64,000 bases of DNA from a beta proteobacterium AAP99. Lineage in GTDB: Bacteria > Pseudomonadota > Gammaproteobacteria > Burkholderiales > Burkholderiaceae_C. The translations under genes and the position numbers were made by a program. The notes below the pieces were generated by a model. The model was not told where the DNA came from. It was given only the letters and a program-made list of their open reading frames with translations, and searched no databases. Below, piece by piece: positions 7,978 through 16,623 of this stretch (position 1 is its first letter; every line of letters begins with the position of its first letter). The DNA lies in the NCBI GenBank assembly GCA_001295775.1, contig LJIA01000001.1, forward strand, positions 459,715-523,714, written 5' to 3'.

Positions 7978-8879
7978 AGCAGTTTGCCGGCCGCACGGCC
8001 GTGATCACGGGCGCGGGTTCGGGCTTTGGCCTGGAGTTTGCGCGTGAAGCTGCACGCCGCGGCATGAACCTGGTGCTCGCCGACGTGCAGGACGATGCGC
8101 TCGCCTCAGCGGCCGCCGAACTGCAGGGGCAGGGCGCCCGGGTGCTCGCGCAGAAGGTGGACGTGGGTTCTGCCGCCGCCATGGAGGCCTTTGCCGCTGC
8201 GGCCATGGAGCGCTTCGGCGTGCCGCACCTGGTCTTCAACAACGCCGGGGTGGCCTTCGGCGGCCTGATCTGGGAGCACACCCAGGCGGACTGGGAGTGG
8301 GTGATCAACGTCAACCTCTGGGGCGTGGCCCATGGCGTGCGCCTGTTCACGCCGCACATGATCGCCGCCGCGCAGGCCGATGCCGCCTACGAGGGCCACA
8401 TCATCAACACCGCCAGCATGGCCGGGCTGCTCAACGCGCCGAACATGGGTGTGTACAACGTCAGCAAGCATGCGGTGGTGAGCCTGTCCGAGACACTGTA
8501 CCAGGACCTTGCCCTGGTCACGCCGCAGGTCAGCGCCAGCGTGCTGTGCCCGTACTTCGTACCCACCGGCATCCACCAGAGCCACCGAAATCGCCCGGCA
8601 GACCTCAAGGGCGCGCGGCCCACCAAGAGCCAGATGATCGCGCAGGTGATGAGCGAGAAGGCCGTGACCTCCGGCAAGGTCAGCGCCGCCGAGGTGGCCG
8701 CCAAGACCTTTGCCGCCATCGAGGCGCGCCAGTTCTACATCTACAGCCACCCCCAGGCCCTGGCCATGGTGCAGACCCGGCTGGAAGACGTGGCGCTCGG
8801 CCGAAACCCAACGGACCCCTTCAAGGACCGCCCGGACCTGGGCGAAAAGCTGCGCTCCCAACTGCGCGCCGAGGGCTGA
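7974..8879 (+). CDS. Short-chain dehydrogenase/reductase (SDR)
   Basis: A 301-residue SDR. Motifs are TGAGSGFG (residues 12-19), FNNAG near 91, the catalytic YNVSK near 160, and an extended C-terminal part (TFAAIEARQFYIYSHPQ) seen in the larger SDRs of lipid catabolism clusters. I chose ATG 7974 because it overlaps the elaA stop (ATGA); the longer open frame to 7617 is an antisense-like extension across elaA in another frame. Substrate unknown. Confidence 0.92.
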   Translation: MKQFAGRTAVITGAGSGFGLEFAREAARRGMNLVLADVQDDALASAAAELQGQGARVLAQKVDVGSAAAMEAFAAAAMERFGVPHLVFNNAGVAFGGLIWEHTQADWEWVINVNLWGVAHGVRLFTPHMIAAAQADAAYEGHIINTASMAGLLNAPNMGVYNVSKHAVVSLSETLYQDLALVTPQVSASVLCPYFVPTGIHQSHRNRPADLKGARPTKSQMIAQVMSEKAVTSGKVSAAEVAAKTFAAIEARQFYIYSHPQALAMVQTRLEDVALGRNPTDPFKDRPDLGEKLRSQLRAEG

Positions 8880-8882
8880 GCC

Positions 8883-9803
8883 GTGGCTGCCGCGATCCGC
8901 GACGGCCAGTTTGCCGAGGTTCAACCCGGCATCAAGCTGCACTACGCCACAGCCGGCACGCCCGGCGCCCCACTCATGCTGTTCATCCACGGCTTTCCGG
9001 AAGCCTGGTTCGAGTGGGAGGCGCAGCTGGCGCACTTTGGTCAACGCTACTTTGCCGTGGCGCCGGACCTGCGCGGCTTCAACCTCTCCAGCAAGCCCGC
9101 CGAGATCGCTGCCTACCGGCCCAAGTTGCTGCTGGGTGACCTGACGGGCCTCATCAAGCACCTGGGCTATGACAGCGCAATCGTCGTGGCGCACGACTGG
9201 GGCGGGGCGCTGGCCTGGAACCTCGCCATCCAGCAACCGCAGTGGGTCAGGCAGCTGGTCATCATCAACTCGCCGCACCCCTACGTGTTCATGCGTGCGC
9301 TGGCGACCGACCCGGCGCAACAGGCCGCAAGCCAATACATGAACTGGCTGCGGGCGCCCGGCAGCGAGGAGGCGCTGGTCAAGAACGGCTTTGCCGCCGC
9401 CGAAACCTTCTTCAACGGGATGGGCCAGCCGCCGGCGCCCTGGTTCGAGCCCCTGCGCGCGCGCTACCAGGCCATGTGGTCCGTGCCCGGCGAGAACGGC
9501 AGCCATTCCATGACCGGTGGGGTGAACTACTACCGCGCCAGCCCCCTGCATCCGCCCACCCCGACCGACCCCGGCCCGGCGGCCCTGAACCTGCAGCCCC
9601 AGGACTGGCTGGTCAAGCGGCCGACTTTGGTGATCTGGGGCGAACGCGACATGGCGCTGCCCGCGACCCTGCTGGACGGCCTGGACGCGCTGGTGAGCCC
9701 TCTGAGCATCGAACGCATTGCCGAGGGCGGCCACTGGGTGGTGCATGAGCAGCCGGAGCGCATCAACGCCGCGATCGACGCTTGGCTCGCCAGCCAGCCG
9801 TGA
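8883..9803 (+). CDS. Alpha/beta hydrolase, epoxide hydrolase-like
   Basis: A 306-residue alpha/beta hydrolase starting at GTG 8883, 3 bases after the SDR stop. The oxyanion motif HGFPEAWFEW lies at residues 36-45. The nucleophile elbow HDWGG has Asp105 in place of Ser, which points to the epoxide hydrolase/haloalkane dehalogenase branch. The acid Asp (WGERDMALP) and the base His (GGHWVVHE) are present near the end. It probably opens an epoxide or hydrolyses a halide or ester. Confidence 0.88.
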   Translation: MAAAIRDGQFAEVQPGIKLHYATAGTPGAPLMLFIHGFPEAWFEWEAQLAHFGQRYFAVAPDLRGFNLSSKPAEIAAYRPKLLLGDLTGLIKHLGYDSAIVVAHDWGGALAWNLAIQQPQWVRQLVIINSPHPYVFMRALATDPAQQAASQYMNWLRAPGSEEALVKNGFAAAETFFNGMGQPPAPWFEPLRARYQAMWSVPGENGSHSMTGGVNYYRASPLHPPTPTDPGPAALNLQPQDWLVKRPTLVIWGERDMALPATLLDGLDALVSPLSIERIAEGGHWVVHEQPERINAAIDAWLASQP

Positions 9804-9833
9804 CGCCCGGACTTCGAATGCGAGATCGGCTCT

Positions 9834-9888
9834 GGATGCGGCTCTTCAGGTCAAAATGGCTGAAGAAGCCCGTGGGACAAGCGGAAGC
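9834..9888 (-). repeat. Dispersed intergenic repeat, copy 3 (inverted)
   Basis: Read on the minus strand it gives CCGCTTGTCCCACGGGCTTC, then TTCAGCCATTTTGACCTGAA and GAGCCGC, colinear with copy 2 with a few substitutions. It lies in the gap between two hydrolase genes, before the start of the second. Confidence 0.65.
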
Positions 9889-9930
9889 GCTTTCGGCTTT
9901 TTGGGCACCTGCCGCAGCCGGGCGTCCTGC

Positions 9931-10932
9931 ATGACCGCATCGGGTCTCGATCCGCAGGTCGCTGTGCTGATCGCCCAGGCCGGCAAGCGGCGCACGCCGC
10001 ACTTTCGCGATTTGCCGCCGGCCGAAGCCCGCAAGCTCTACGAGAAGCAGGCGCCGATCGTGGACATCAAGCCGGTGGCTCTGCCGCGCGTGGACGATCT
10101 TCATTTGCCTTTGGCAGGTTTTGGCGGCGGTGCCAGCGTCCCGGCCCGGCTGTACTACGGCGCCGAACCCAACCCCTGGCTGCCGCAGCCGGTGCTGCTG
10201 TTCCTTCACGGCGGCGGGTTCACGATCGGCTCCATCAATACACATGAGCGCATCTGCCGCTGGCTGGCCGCCAACGTGCCCTGCGCGGTGCTGAGCGTGG
10301 ATTACCGCCTGGCGCCGGAGCACACGTTCCCGGCCGCCGTGCATGACGCCTGGGGCGCGCTGCGCTGGCTGGAGGTGCATGGCGCCGGCCACGCGCTGGA
10401 TACGGGTCGAATCGCGGTGGGTGGAGACAGCGCCGGCGGCACACTCGCTGCTGTTACGGCGATCCACGCGCGCGACCACGGCCTGATGCTGGCCCTGCAG
10501 CTCCTGATCTACCCCGGCACGGCGGGCCACCAGAACACGCCGAGCCACAAGCGGCTGACGCACGGCTACTTGCTGGAGCGCGAGGACATCGACTGGTTCT
10601 TTGGCCTTTACCTGCGCAGCCCCATCGACCGCAACGACTGGCGCTTCGCACCGCTTGACGCGCCCAATGCGCCGCCGCTGGCCGGCGTGGCGCCGGCCTG
10701 GGTGCTCACCGCTGGCTTCGATCCGCTCTGCGACGAAGGCCGCCTGTACGCCGAGAAGCTGCAGGCCCAGGGCGTGCCGGCGCAGTGGGTGGACTTTCCC
10801 AACATGATCCACGGCTTCTTCAACATGGGCGGCTGGGTGGACCGGGCGCGCGTTGCTCACGAGCTGGCGGCCGGCGCACTGCGCGAAGCCTTCGGGCTGA
10901 GCGAGGGCATCGTCCCCGGCTTGGTCGTCTGA
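9931..10932 (+). CDS. Alpha/beta hydrolase of the hormone-sensitive lipase family
   Basis: Carboxylesterase/lipase of 333 residues. Seen: oxyanion HGGG (93-96), nucleophile motif GDSAGG (Ser167), catalytic Asp264 in AGFDPLCDEG, and His294 in NMIHGFFNMG, the full type IV (HSL) set. I chose ATG 9931; earlier in-frame codons run through the repeat at 9834-9888 and into the upstream gene. It probably cleaves short-chain or medium-chain acyl esters. Confidence 0.93.
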   Translation: MTASGLDPQVAVLIAQAGKRRTPHFRDLPPAEARKLYEKQAPIVDIKPVALPRVDDLHLPLAGFGGGASVPARLYYGAEPNPWLPQPVLLFLHGGGFTIGSINTHERICRWLAANVPCAVLSVDYRLAPEHTFPAAVHDAWGALRWLEVHGAGHALDTGRIAVGGDSAGGTLAAVTAIHARDHGLMLALQLLIYPGTAGHQNTPSHKRLTHGYLLEREDIDWFFGLYLRSPIDRNDWRFAPLDAPNAPPLAGVAPAWVLTAGFDPLCDEGRLYAEKLQAQGVPAQWVDFPNMIHGFFNMGGWVDRARVAHELAAGALREAFGLSEGIVPGLVV

Positions 10933-10936
10933 GGAT

Positions 10937-10990
10937 GGCTTTCCGCTTGTCTGGTGCGGGTTTCCAGCCGCTTTGCCTTGAAGAGGCGCG
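10937..10990 (+). repeat. Dispersed intergenic repeat, copy 4
   Basis: GGCTTTCCGCTTGTCTGGTG, then CGGGTTTCCAGCCGCTTTGC and CTTGAAGAGGCGCG. It begins 4 bases after the esterase stop and faces copy 5, 37 bases downstream, in inverted orientation. Confidence 0.7.
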
Positions 10991-11027
10991 TGAATGCTTG
11001 AATCAGTTCATTCTTGTGAGGATCCAT

Positions 11028-11080
11028 GCGCTTCTCCAGCCCAAAATGCCCGGAGATGCCCGCCAGACAAGCGGAGCGCC
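11028..11080 (-). repeat. Dispersed intergenic repeat, copy 5 (inverted)
   Basis: On the minus strand it reads GGCGCTCCGCTTGTCTGGCG, then GGCATCTCCGGGCATTTTGG and GCTGGAGAAGCGC. With copy 4 it forms an inverted pair spanning 10937-11080, like a two-unit BIME arrangement. Confidence 0.7.
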
Positions 11081-11112
11081 TTCCCTGACCTTACCCAACC
11101 TGCCCATCATCC

Positions 11113-11556
11113 ATGAGCCAACGCACTGACTTCGCCTTCCTCCACACCCTGCGCGTGCGCTGGGCCGAGGTGGATCTGCAGAAGGTGGTCTTCAACGGCC
11201 ACTACCTGACCTACTTCGATGTCGCCTTCACCGAGTACTGGCGCGGCACCGGTCTGCCCGGGCCGCTTGAGCAGCACGCCGCGGGGCAGGAGCTCTACGC
11301 CCGCAAGGCCACGATCGAATACCACGCCCCGGCGCGCTTCGATGATCTGATCGAGGTCGGCGTGCGCTGCGTGCGCATTGGCAGCAGCTCCATGCGCTTT
11401 GCGCTGGCGATCTTCCGGGAGGCCGAGCTGCTGATCACCGGCGAACTGGTCTACGTCTTTGCCGAGAGCGCCACCAGCACGCCACAGCCCGTACCCGCCG
11501 CCTGGCGCCAGCGCCTGGCGAGCATCGAGAAACAGCCGATCGAAGGGCTGGGCTGA
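11113..11556 (+). CDS. YbgC/FadM-type acyl-CoA thioesterase
   Basis: A 147-residue 4HBT hotdog thioesterase. The motif VRWAEVDLQKVVFNGHYLTYFD (about residues 13-34) contains the catalytic Asp and the conserved Asn-Gly/Ser-His of the 4HBT family. Later YARKATIEYHAPARFDDLIEV and FAESATSTPQPVP complete the fold. It hydrolyses acyl-CoA or hydroxybenzoyl-CoA-type esters. It closes the plus-strand lipid run and is followed by a strong hairpin. Confidence 0.9.
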   Translation: MSQRTDFAFLHTLRVRWAEVDLQKVVFNGHYLTYFDVAFTEYWRGTGLPGPLEQHAAGQELYARKATIEYHAPARFDDLIEVGVRCVRIGSSSMRFALAIFREAELLITGELVYVFAESATSTPQPVPAAWRQRLASIEKQPIEGLG

Positions 11557-11585
11557 GGTCTCTCCGGCAAGCGCCCAAAGCAAAA

Positions 11586-11605
11586 GGCCCCGGCATGCCG
11601 GGGCC
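11586..11605. terminator. Palindromic terminator between convergent genes
   Basis: GGCCCCGGCATGCCGGGGCC is a perfect 20-base palindrome flanked by AAAA on the left and CTT on the right. It lies 30 bases after the thioesterase stop and 18 before the end of the convergent lipoprotein gene, so it can act in both directions. The U-tract is weak. Confidence 0.65.
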
Positions 11606-11623
11606 CTTGCGTTGCTGCAGCGA

Positions 11624-12883
11624 TCAGCGCGAGGTCAGGTAGCTGCCGCCCGTGCCCACAGCGAGATACACACCGAATCCGGCCAGCACCGAGCGCAGCT
11701 CCGCGGTGGAACCGCTGGTGACTGCGTTCCAGGTGGTGCCATCCAGGCTGTTCAGGATCGGGCCGTTGGCGCCAACCACCACGAACTGCGAGGCGTAGCC
11801 GCCTGCGCGCAGGTTGGCGGTGACGGTCGATGTCCGCGCCGTCCAGGTGATGCCGTCTTCGGAGGTGACGATGGTGCCACCATCGCCCACGGCGACCAGA
11901 CGCGCCAGGCCCGTGGGCAGCGGAAACACCTGCGGCAGCACGATCAGGCCGCGCAGATTGGCCGTGGTGTTGCTGGTGCGCGCCGTCCAGGTGATGGCGT
12001 CCGTGCTCGTGAGAATCGTGCCGCCGTCGCCGACCGCCACGAAGACGTTCAGCAGCACCGAGTAGCGCACTGCATTGAGGTTCTGCGTGGTGCCGCTGGT
12101 GCGTTGCGTCCAGGTGGCGCGGTTGCTGGTGGGGGCCGTGAAGATCGCGCCGCCTTCACCGACTGCCGTGAAGTTGGACGAACCGCCGAAGTTGGCGTCC
12201 ACGCCGCGCAGGTTTGGGTTGCTGCCGCCCACCTGATTGACCGCCCAGGTGGTGTAGTCGCTGCTGCTGACGACCGTGCCCGCATCGCCCACGGCGATCG
12301 GGATGCCCGTGGCGCTGACCGCCGTCAGGTTGGCGGTGGTGTTGGTGGTGATGTTGGTCCACGTCGTGGCATCGGTGCTGGTGGTCAGGAAGCCGCCGTT
12401 GCCCGCAACGAGGTAGCGCGATCCGAAGCTGCTGATGATCCCGCTGATGCCGTTGAGGTCGGCCGTGCCGATCGGCGTCGCGGTGGTCCAGTTGATGCCC
12501 GCCAGACGCGGCGTGGCCGTCACGGAAGGTGATCCGGGCCCGGCCGGGCTGCCGCTACGCGTGGATAGCACGACAAAGGCGTAGGGCTTGCCGTTGGTCA
12601 GCGAACCGATGCTCACGCTGGACAGACCGCTCGGGATCTGAAGAATGCGTGCATCCGGAAACTGGTTGTAGTTGTCGAAGGTGATGGCTGACGCCTGGGC
12701 CATGACGATCCAGTAGTTCAGACCGGCTTCCGTGGTCCAGCTCACGGTGACGGTGCTGTCCCCGGCAACCGCCGTCACGCCTTGCGGCGCCGTGCTGGGT
12801 GAATTGCCACCGCCACACCCTGCCAACACCAACGCCAGACCGGCCGCCAGACCCATAAGCACGCGCTTCACGGACAAGAACAC
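11624..12883 (-). CDS. Lipoprotein with fibronectin III-like and beta-propeller (Ycf48/BNR-like) repeats
   Basis: A 419-residue protein starting at GTG 12883 with AGGAG 5 bases upstream. A lipoprotein signal ends LVLAGC (Cys near residue 23). Residues about 32-115 are fibronectin III-like (PQGVTAVAGDSTVTVSWT). The rest is at least six repeats of the form (V/F)AVG-(D/E)GG-TI-(F/L)TS-x-D-x-x-TWT-x-R-(T/S), as in Ycf48-type or BNR propellers. It is probably exported and exposed on the outer membrane, perhaps binding a ligand or another protein. It is rich in Thr and Ser. The neighbours do not define a job. Confidence 0.82.
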   Translation of the reverse strand: MFLSVKRVLMGLAAGLALVLAGCGGGNSPSTAPQGVTAVAGDSTVTVSWTTEAGLNYWIVMAQASAITFDNYNQFPDARILQIPSGLSSVSIGSLTNGKPYAFVVLSTRSGSPAGPGSPSVTATPRLAGINWTTATPIGTADLNGISGIISSFGSRYLVAGNGGFLTTSTDATTWTNITTNTTANLTAVSATGIPIAVGDAGTVVSSSDYTTWAVNQVGGSNPNLRGVDANFGGSSNFTAVGEGGAIFTAPTSNRATWTQRTSGTTQNLNAVRYSVLLNVFVAVGDGGTILTSTDAITWTARTSNTTANLRGLIVLPQVFPLPTGLARLVAVGDGGTIVTSEDGITWTARTSTVTANLRAGGYASQFVVVGANGPILNSLDGTTWNAVTSGSTAELRSVLAGFGVYLAVGTGGSYLTSR

Positions 12884-13073
12884 TAGCTACTCCTGCAACG
12901 CGGCCGCGTGAACAAAAAGCGGGCCGCCGGAAATGTCGGGAAACATGCAGTTTAACGACCTTCACAAGCGGCCCTGGGGCAGCAGGGGCGAGCCGCGCTT
13001 GAGCGCGTGGCGGGGGCGTGCCGTGCTGCTGCAGCTGTGCGCCGCACGGGTAGCGCGGCCGGCGCGTTCAGGC

Positions 13074-15365
13074 TTACTTCAGGGCGCCGGTGAAGCCCAT
13101 CGGACGTTCATAACGAACATCAGGCTTCACACCGTGTTCACGTTCGAGCTGGGCCAGAAACTGTTCAGCCACGATCGGTTCATCAAACAGCAGCCACTGG
13201 CGCTTGACCGTGGCGAAGTCGCCGGGTGCGAGCAGACGCAGCAGGCGCAGCCGCTGCCGCTGGTCATCCGTCAGGCGCGCCGGATCACCGCCCAGCGCTT
13301 CGGTGACGAACATGCGTTCGCGCTGCTCCGGTGTCAGCGGCAGGAACTTGATCTTGAACGAGAAGCGACGCAGCGCGGCTTCGTCGATGCGCTCCATCAG
13401 GTTCGTGGTGCAGATGAAGACCCCGGCAAAGCGCTCCATGCCGGCCAGCATCTCGTTGACCTCGGAAATCTCGTAGTTGCGCTGCGCCATCTGCCGGTTC
13501 TGCAGGAAGCTGTCGGCTTCATCGAGCAGCAGGACCGCACCTTCGCTTTGCGCCTCCTCAAACATGCGGGCCATGTTCTGTTCCGTCTCGCCGACGAACT
13601 TGCTCACCAGATCGCTGGCGCGCTTGAGCATCAGGGGGCGATCGATCGACTGCGCGATGTGCTCGGCCAGGGCCGTCTTGCCACTGCCGGGAAGCCCGTA
13701 GAAGCACAGCGTGCCGGCCTTCTTGGCCTGCAGGCTCTGAATGATGCGCTCGACTTGGAACTGGCTTTCGATGTTGAGCAGGCTCAGGTCGTAGTGGGTC
13801 ACGACCGGGCGGCCGCTGGCGGCCTGCTTGACGCCCATGGCGGCGTCGGACAGCTTGATTTGCCGTTCGATCAGGGTCTCGACGGATTCATCGAGCACGT
13901 CACAGGTCAGGCGCACGAAGCGGGCGGCAGATTCAATCTGGGCCGGAGTGAGGGTGGGGCGGCCAGCGAGCTTGGCAACAAAGGCCTCGGAGATGTCCAG
14001 GCCCTGCAGGTGCTTGCGCACGATGTTCTCGCGCACGTTGGCCGGCGGGTTCTTCAGCTCCAGGTGGTACTGGAAGCGGCGGAGATACGCCGGGTCGATC
14101 TGGCGGATGTTGTTGGAAATCCAGATGGTCGGCACCTGATTGGATTCCAGGGTCTGATTGACCCAGGCCTTGCCGTTCACGGCCATGCTTTGCGTTTCGG
14201 CGCTTGCCCCGAACAGGCCCAGAATCTCGCGGGGGGTGGACGGAAAGACGTCCTCCACCTCGTCAAACAGCAGTACCGTATTGCGCCGGCCCTTCAGGAA
14301 GGCCTGGGCGATCTGCATCGAGCGATAGCGGTCCCGGCCCGTCAGCCCGCCGCCGGCGGCGTCCGTGCTGTCAACCTCGTAGAGTTCGCAGCCCGCCTCG
14401 GAGGCGAGCAACTTGGCCAGCTCGGTCTTGCCCGTGCCCGGCGGCCCGTAGAGCAGGACGTTCACGCCGGCCTCGCCCCGCTTGGCGCTGGCGGCGAGCA
14501 GGGCGCGCAGATAGCGGGCGTCGTCTTCCAGATGCATGTAGTCGGCGAGCTTGAGCTTGGGTGCGGCGGCCGGCTTGGTGAACACCGCCATCAGCTCGCT
14601 TTCTTCCTGGTACTCGGCCAACAACGGGGCGAGCAGCCGGTCACTCATCCGAACCAGATCGCCCAGATCGGTGATGGAGGCTTCAGGAATCGGGCTGTCG
14701 ATCAGACCCAATGCCTCAAGTCGGGCGCCCGGCTTGAGCGCAGCGGCAACATCTGCCGGCGGCACACCACCCCATTGCGCCATGAAGGCATAGGCCTCCT
14801 GGGCGTGGGTGACCTTGCAGTCGACCAGTACGCTGCGGACGTCGCGCTTGAACTTGGTCAGTGCGCCGGCGTGCATCAGCCAGCGCTCGGCCGGCGTCAG
14901 CCCCAGCACATGGGCCAGGAGCGTGGTGTTTTCGAGCAGGCGCACCGGGTTGCCCGCCAAGCGCGCGGCTAGATGGTCGCGCGTGATGCCGAACACGGCC
15001 ATGAGGTCCTTGCCGTGCTGCTTGACGTACTCGTCAAGGTAGTAATAGATCGTGGTGTCGTTTGAGACCGTCCCACTCCAGGCGCCATGGCGCTCCATGA
15101 AGGCGCCGGGGCTGAGCTTTCCGCAGCCGCGCCAGGGCTCATAGTCAGCGCAGCGGCTGGACAAAAAACGTTGCAGCCGGGCAAGCACAGCCTCTGGCCA
15201 GACCAGCAGCGGGGCAGCGACCATCAGCACATCGTTGATATGCGTACGCAGCGCAAAGCGCGTGCCGTAGCGGCAGACGGCATCCAGCGCGAAATGGGCA
15301 CAGGCCAGCTCCACCGCGGGCGCGGTGTCCGCCTCAGGCAAGCTGATCGGCTCGATGTGCTTCAT
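13074..15365 (-). CDS. Double AAA+ ATPase
   Basis: A 763-residue cytoplasmic ATPase. The N-terminal 290 residues are helical with no known motif (possibly an adaptor). The first AAA+ module has Walker A GPPGTGKT (307-314) and Walker B LLFDEVED (365-372). The second has GLPGSGKT (557-564) and LLLDEADSF (612-620), followed by a sensor-1-like TTN and an Arg-finger region (LRRFSFKIKF). It resembles Cdc48/FtsH-type remodelling ATPases, but no protease or cofactor domain is visible. I chose ATG 15365 for its G-rich ribosome-binding site (CGGGGGGGCC). The partner is not evident. Confidence 0.85.
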   Translation of the reverse strand: MKHIEPISLPEADTAPAVELACAHFALDAVCRYGTRFALRTHINDVLMVAAPLLVWPEAVLARLQRFLSSRCADYEPWRGCGKLSPGAFMERHGAWSGTVSNDTTIYYYLDEYVKQHGKDLMAVFGITRDHLAARLAGNPVRLLENTTLLAHVLGLTPAERWLMHAGALTKFKRDVRSVLVDCKVTHAQEAYAFMAQWGGVPPADVAAALKPGARLEALGLIDSPIPEASITDLGDLVRMSDRLLAPLLAEYQEESELMAVFTKPAAAPKLKLADYMHLEDDARYLRALLAASAKRGEAGVNVLLYGPPGTGKTELAKLLASEAGCELYEVDSTDAAGGGLTGRDRYRSMQIAQAFLKGRRNTVLLFDEVEDVFPSTPREILGLFGASAETQSMAVNGKAWVNQTLESNQVPTIWISNNIRQIDPAYLRRFQYHLELKNPPANVRENIVRKHLQGLDISEAFVAKLAGRPTLTPAQIESAARFVRLTCDVLDESVETLIERQIKLSDAAMGVKQAASGRPVVTHYDLSLLNIESQFQVERIIQSLQAKKAGTLCFYGLPGSGKTALAEHIAQSIDRPLMLKRASDLVSKFVGETEQNMARMFEEAQSEGAVLLLDEADSFLQNRQMAQRNYEISEVNEMLAGMERFAGVFICTTNLMERIDEAALRRFSFKIKFLPLTPEQRERMFVTEALGGDPARLTDDQRQRLRLLRLLAPGDFATVKRQWLLFDEPIVAEQFLAQLEREHGVKPDVRYERPMGFTGALK

Positions 15366-15696
15366 TGGCCCCCCCGAAAAGAAAGCCGTGGTGCGCAAAT
15401 CCGCGGGTGCAACAGGGTCAACCCGCATGCGTTCGAAATTAGCGCATGCCAGCGCACATGCAAGCAGAAATTGCAGCCTTGCCCCAGTGCAGTCAATTCA
15501 CACGCGTGCCGGCGGCTCGCAAAGGCCCCTCGCTTGATGAACCCGCGTGACATCGACAGGTCTCAGCAAGCTGCCGCCGCACACAAGAGCGTGCGACGAA
15601 TACGGGTAAACGCGGCGCGAAGCCCGGTTGAACATTCGCCTGCTGCCCATATCATTGTCTGCAAACCACTCGTGCAGCGCGAGCTGTATCACTGAA
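15366..15696. other. Divergent intergenic region
   Basis: 331 bases between the AAA+ ATPase (minus) and htpX (plus). It must hold both promoters. I saw no convincing -35/-10 pair, repeat or RNA gene. Confidence 0.4.
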
Positions 15697-16566
15697 ATGA
15701 AGCGCATCTTTCTGTTTGTCCTGACCAACTTCGCCGTCGTCGGCGTTCTCCTCGTGGTCTCCAGCCTGCTGGGGGTCAACCGCTTCCTGACTGCAAACGG
15801 CCTGAACCTGACCATGCTGGCCGGTTTTGCGCTGGTGATGGGCTTCGGCGGCGCGATCATTTCGCTGCTGATGAGCAAGCCGATCGCCAAGTGGAGCACC
15901 GGCGCGCGCATCATCAACCAGCCGCAGACCGCGCAGGAAGCCTGGATCGTGCAGACGGTGCAGAACTTTGCCCAGAAGGCCGGCATCGGCATGCCTGAAG
16001 TCGGCATCTACGAAGGAGAGCCCAATGCCTTCGCGACGGGCGCATTCAAGAACAGCGCGCTGGTCGCTGTATCCACGGGCTTGCTCCAAAGCATGAGCAA
16101 GGAGGAAGTTGAGGCCGTGATCGGCCACGAGGTGGCTCACGTCGCCAACGGCGACATGGTCACGATGACCCTGATCCAGGGCGTGATGAACACCTTTGTC
16201 ATCTTCATCAGCCGCGTCGTCGGTTACTTCGTGGACAAGGTCGTGCTGCGCAACCAGAACGATGGGGTCGGCATCGGCTACATGATTACCGTGATCGTGA
16301 TGGACATTCTGCTGGGTGTGCTCGCCGCCATCATCGTGGCCTGGTTCAGCCGTCAGCGCGAGTTCCGCGCGGATGCAGGTGCTGCACAGCTCATGGGCCG
16401 CAAGCAGCCGATGATCAACGCACTTGCTCGGTTGGGCGGCATGGCACCGGGCGAACTGCCCAAGACGGTGGCCACGATGGGCATCGGCGGCAAGATGGGG
16501 TCGCTGTTTTCCAGCCACCCGCCGATCGAGGAGCGCATCAAGGCACTGCAGTCCGCCCAGGGCTGA
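15697..16566 (+). CDS. htpX: Membrane zinc protease HtpX
   Basis: M48 metalloprotease of 289 residues that degrades misfolded inner-membrane proteins with FtsH. Seen: two N-terminal membrane helices (about residues 4-25 and 38-58), the zinc motif HEVAH (144-148), two more helices after it, and the distal Glu region [12 protein letters not shown]. The C-terminal [16 protein letters not shown] is typical. ATG 15697 ([11 protein letters not shown]) matches the usual HtpX start; the longer frame to 15628 is not conserved-like. Confidence 0.96.
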   Translation: MKRIFLFVLTNFAVVGVLLVVSSLLGVNRFLTANGLNLTMLAGFALVMGFGGAIISLLMSKPIAKWSTGARIINQPQTAQEAWIVQTVQNFAQKAGIGMPEVGIYEGEPNAFATGAFKNSALVAVSTGLLQSMSKEEVEAVIGHEVAHVANGDMVTMTLIQGVMNTFVIFISRVVGYFVDKVVLRNQNDGVGIGYMITVIVMDILLGVLAAIIVAWFSRQREFRADAGAAQLMGRKQPMINALARLGGMAPGELPKTVATMGIGGKMGSLFSSHPPIEERIKALQSAQG

Positions 16567-16582
16567 TCCATCGCGAACGCCC

Positions 16583-16617
16583 CGTGGCCGCCGCGTCGCA
16601 CAGACGCCGCGGCCACG
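16583..16617. terminator. Bidirectional hairpin between htpX and the kinase gene
   Basis: CGTGGCCGC (16583-16591) pairs with GCGGCCACG (16609-16617), with a further GCGTC/GACGC pairing inside the loop. It is followed by TTCGTTTC. It sits in the 57-base gap between convergent genes. Confidence 0.6.
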
Positions 16618-16623
16618 TTCGTT

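Noticed and set aside
8106..9746. 546-codon minus-strand frame
   Set aside because: Opposite an SDR and an alpha/beta hydrolase with intact active sites.
12933..14972. 679-codon plus-strand frame
   Set aside because: It lies entirely opposite the double AAA+ ATPase gene, whose Walker motifs are clear. It is a G+C-rich shadow frame with no known domain.
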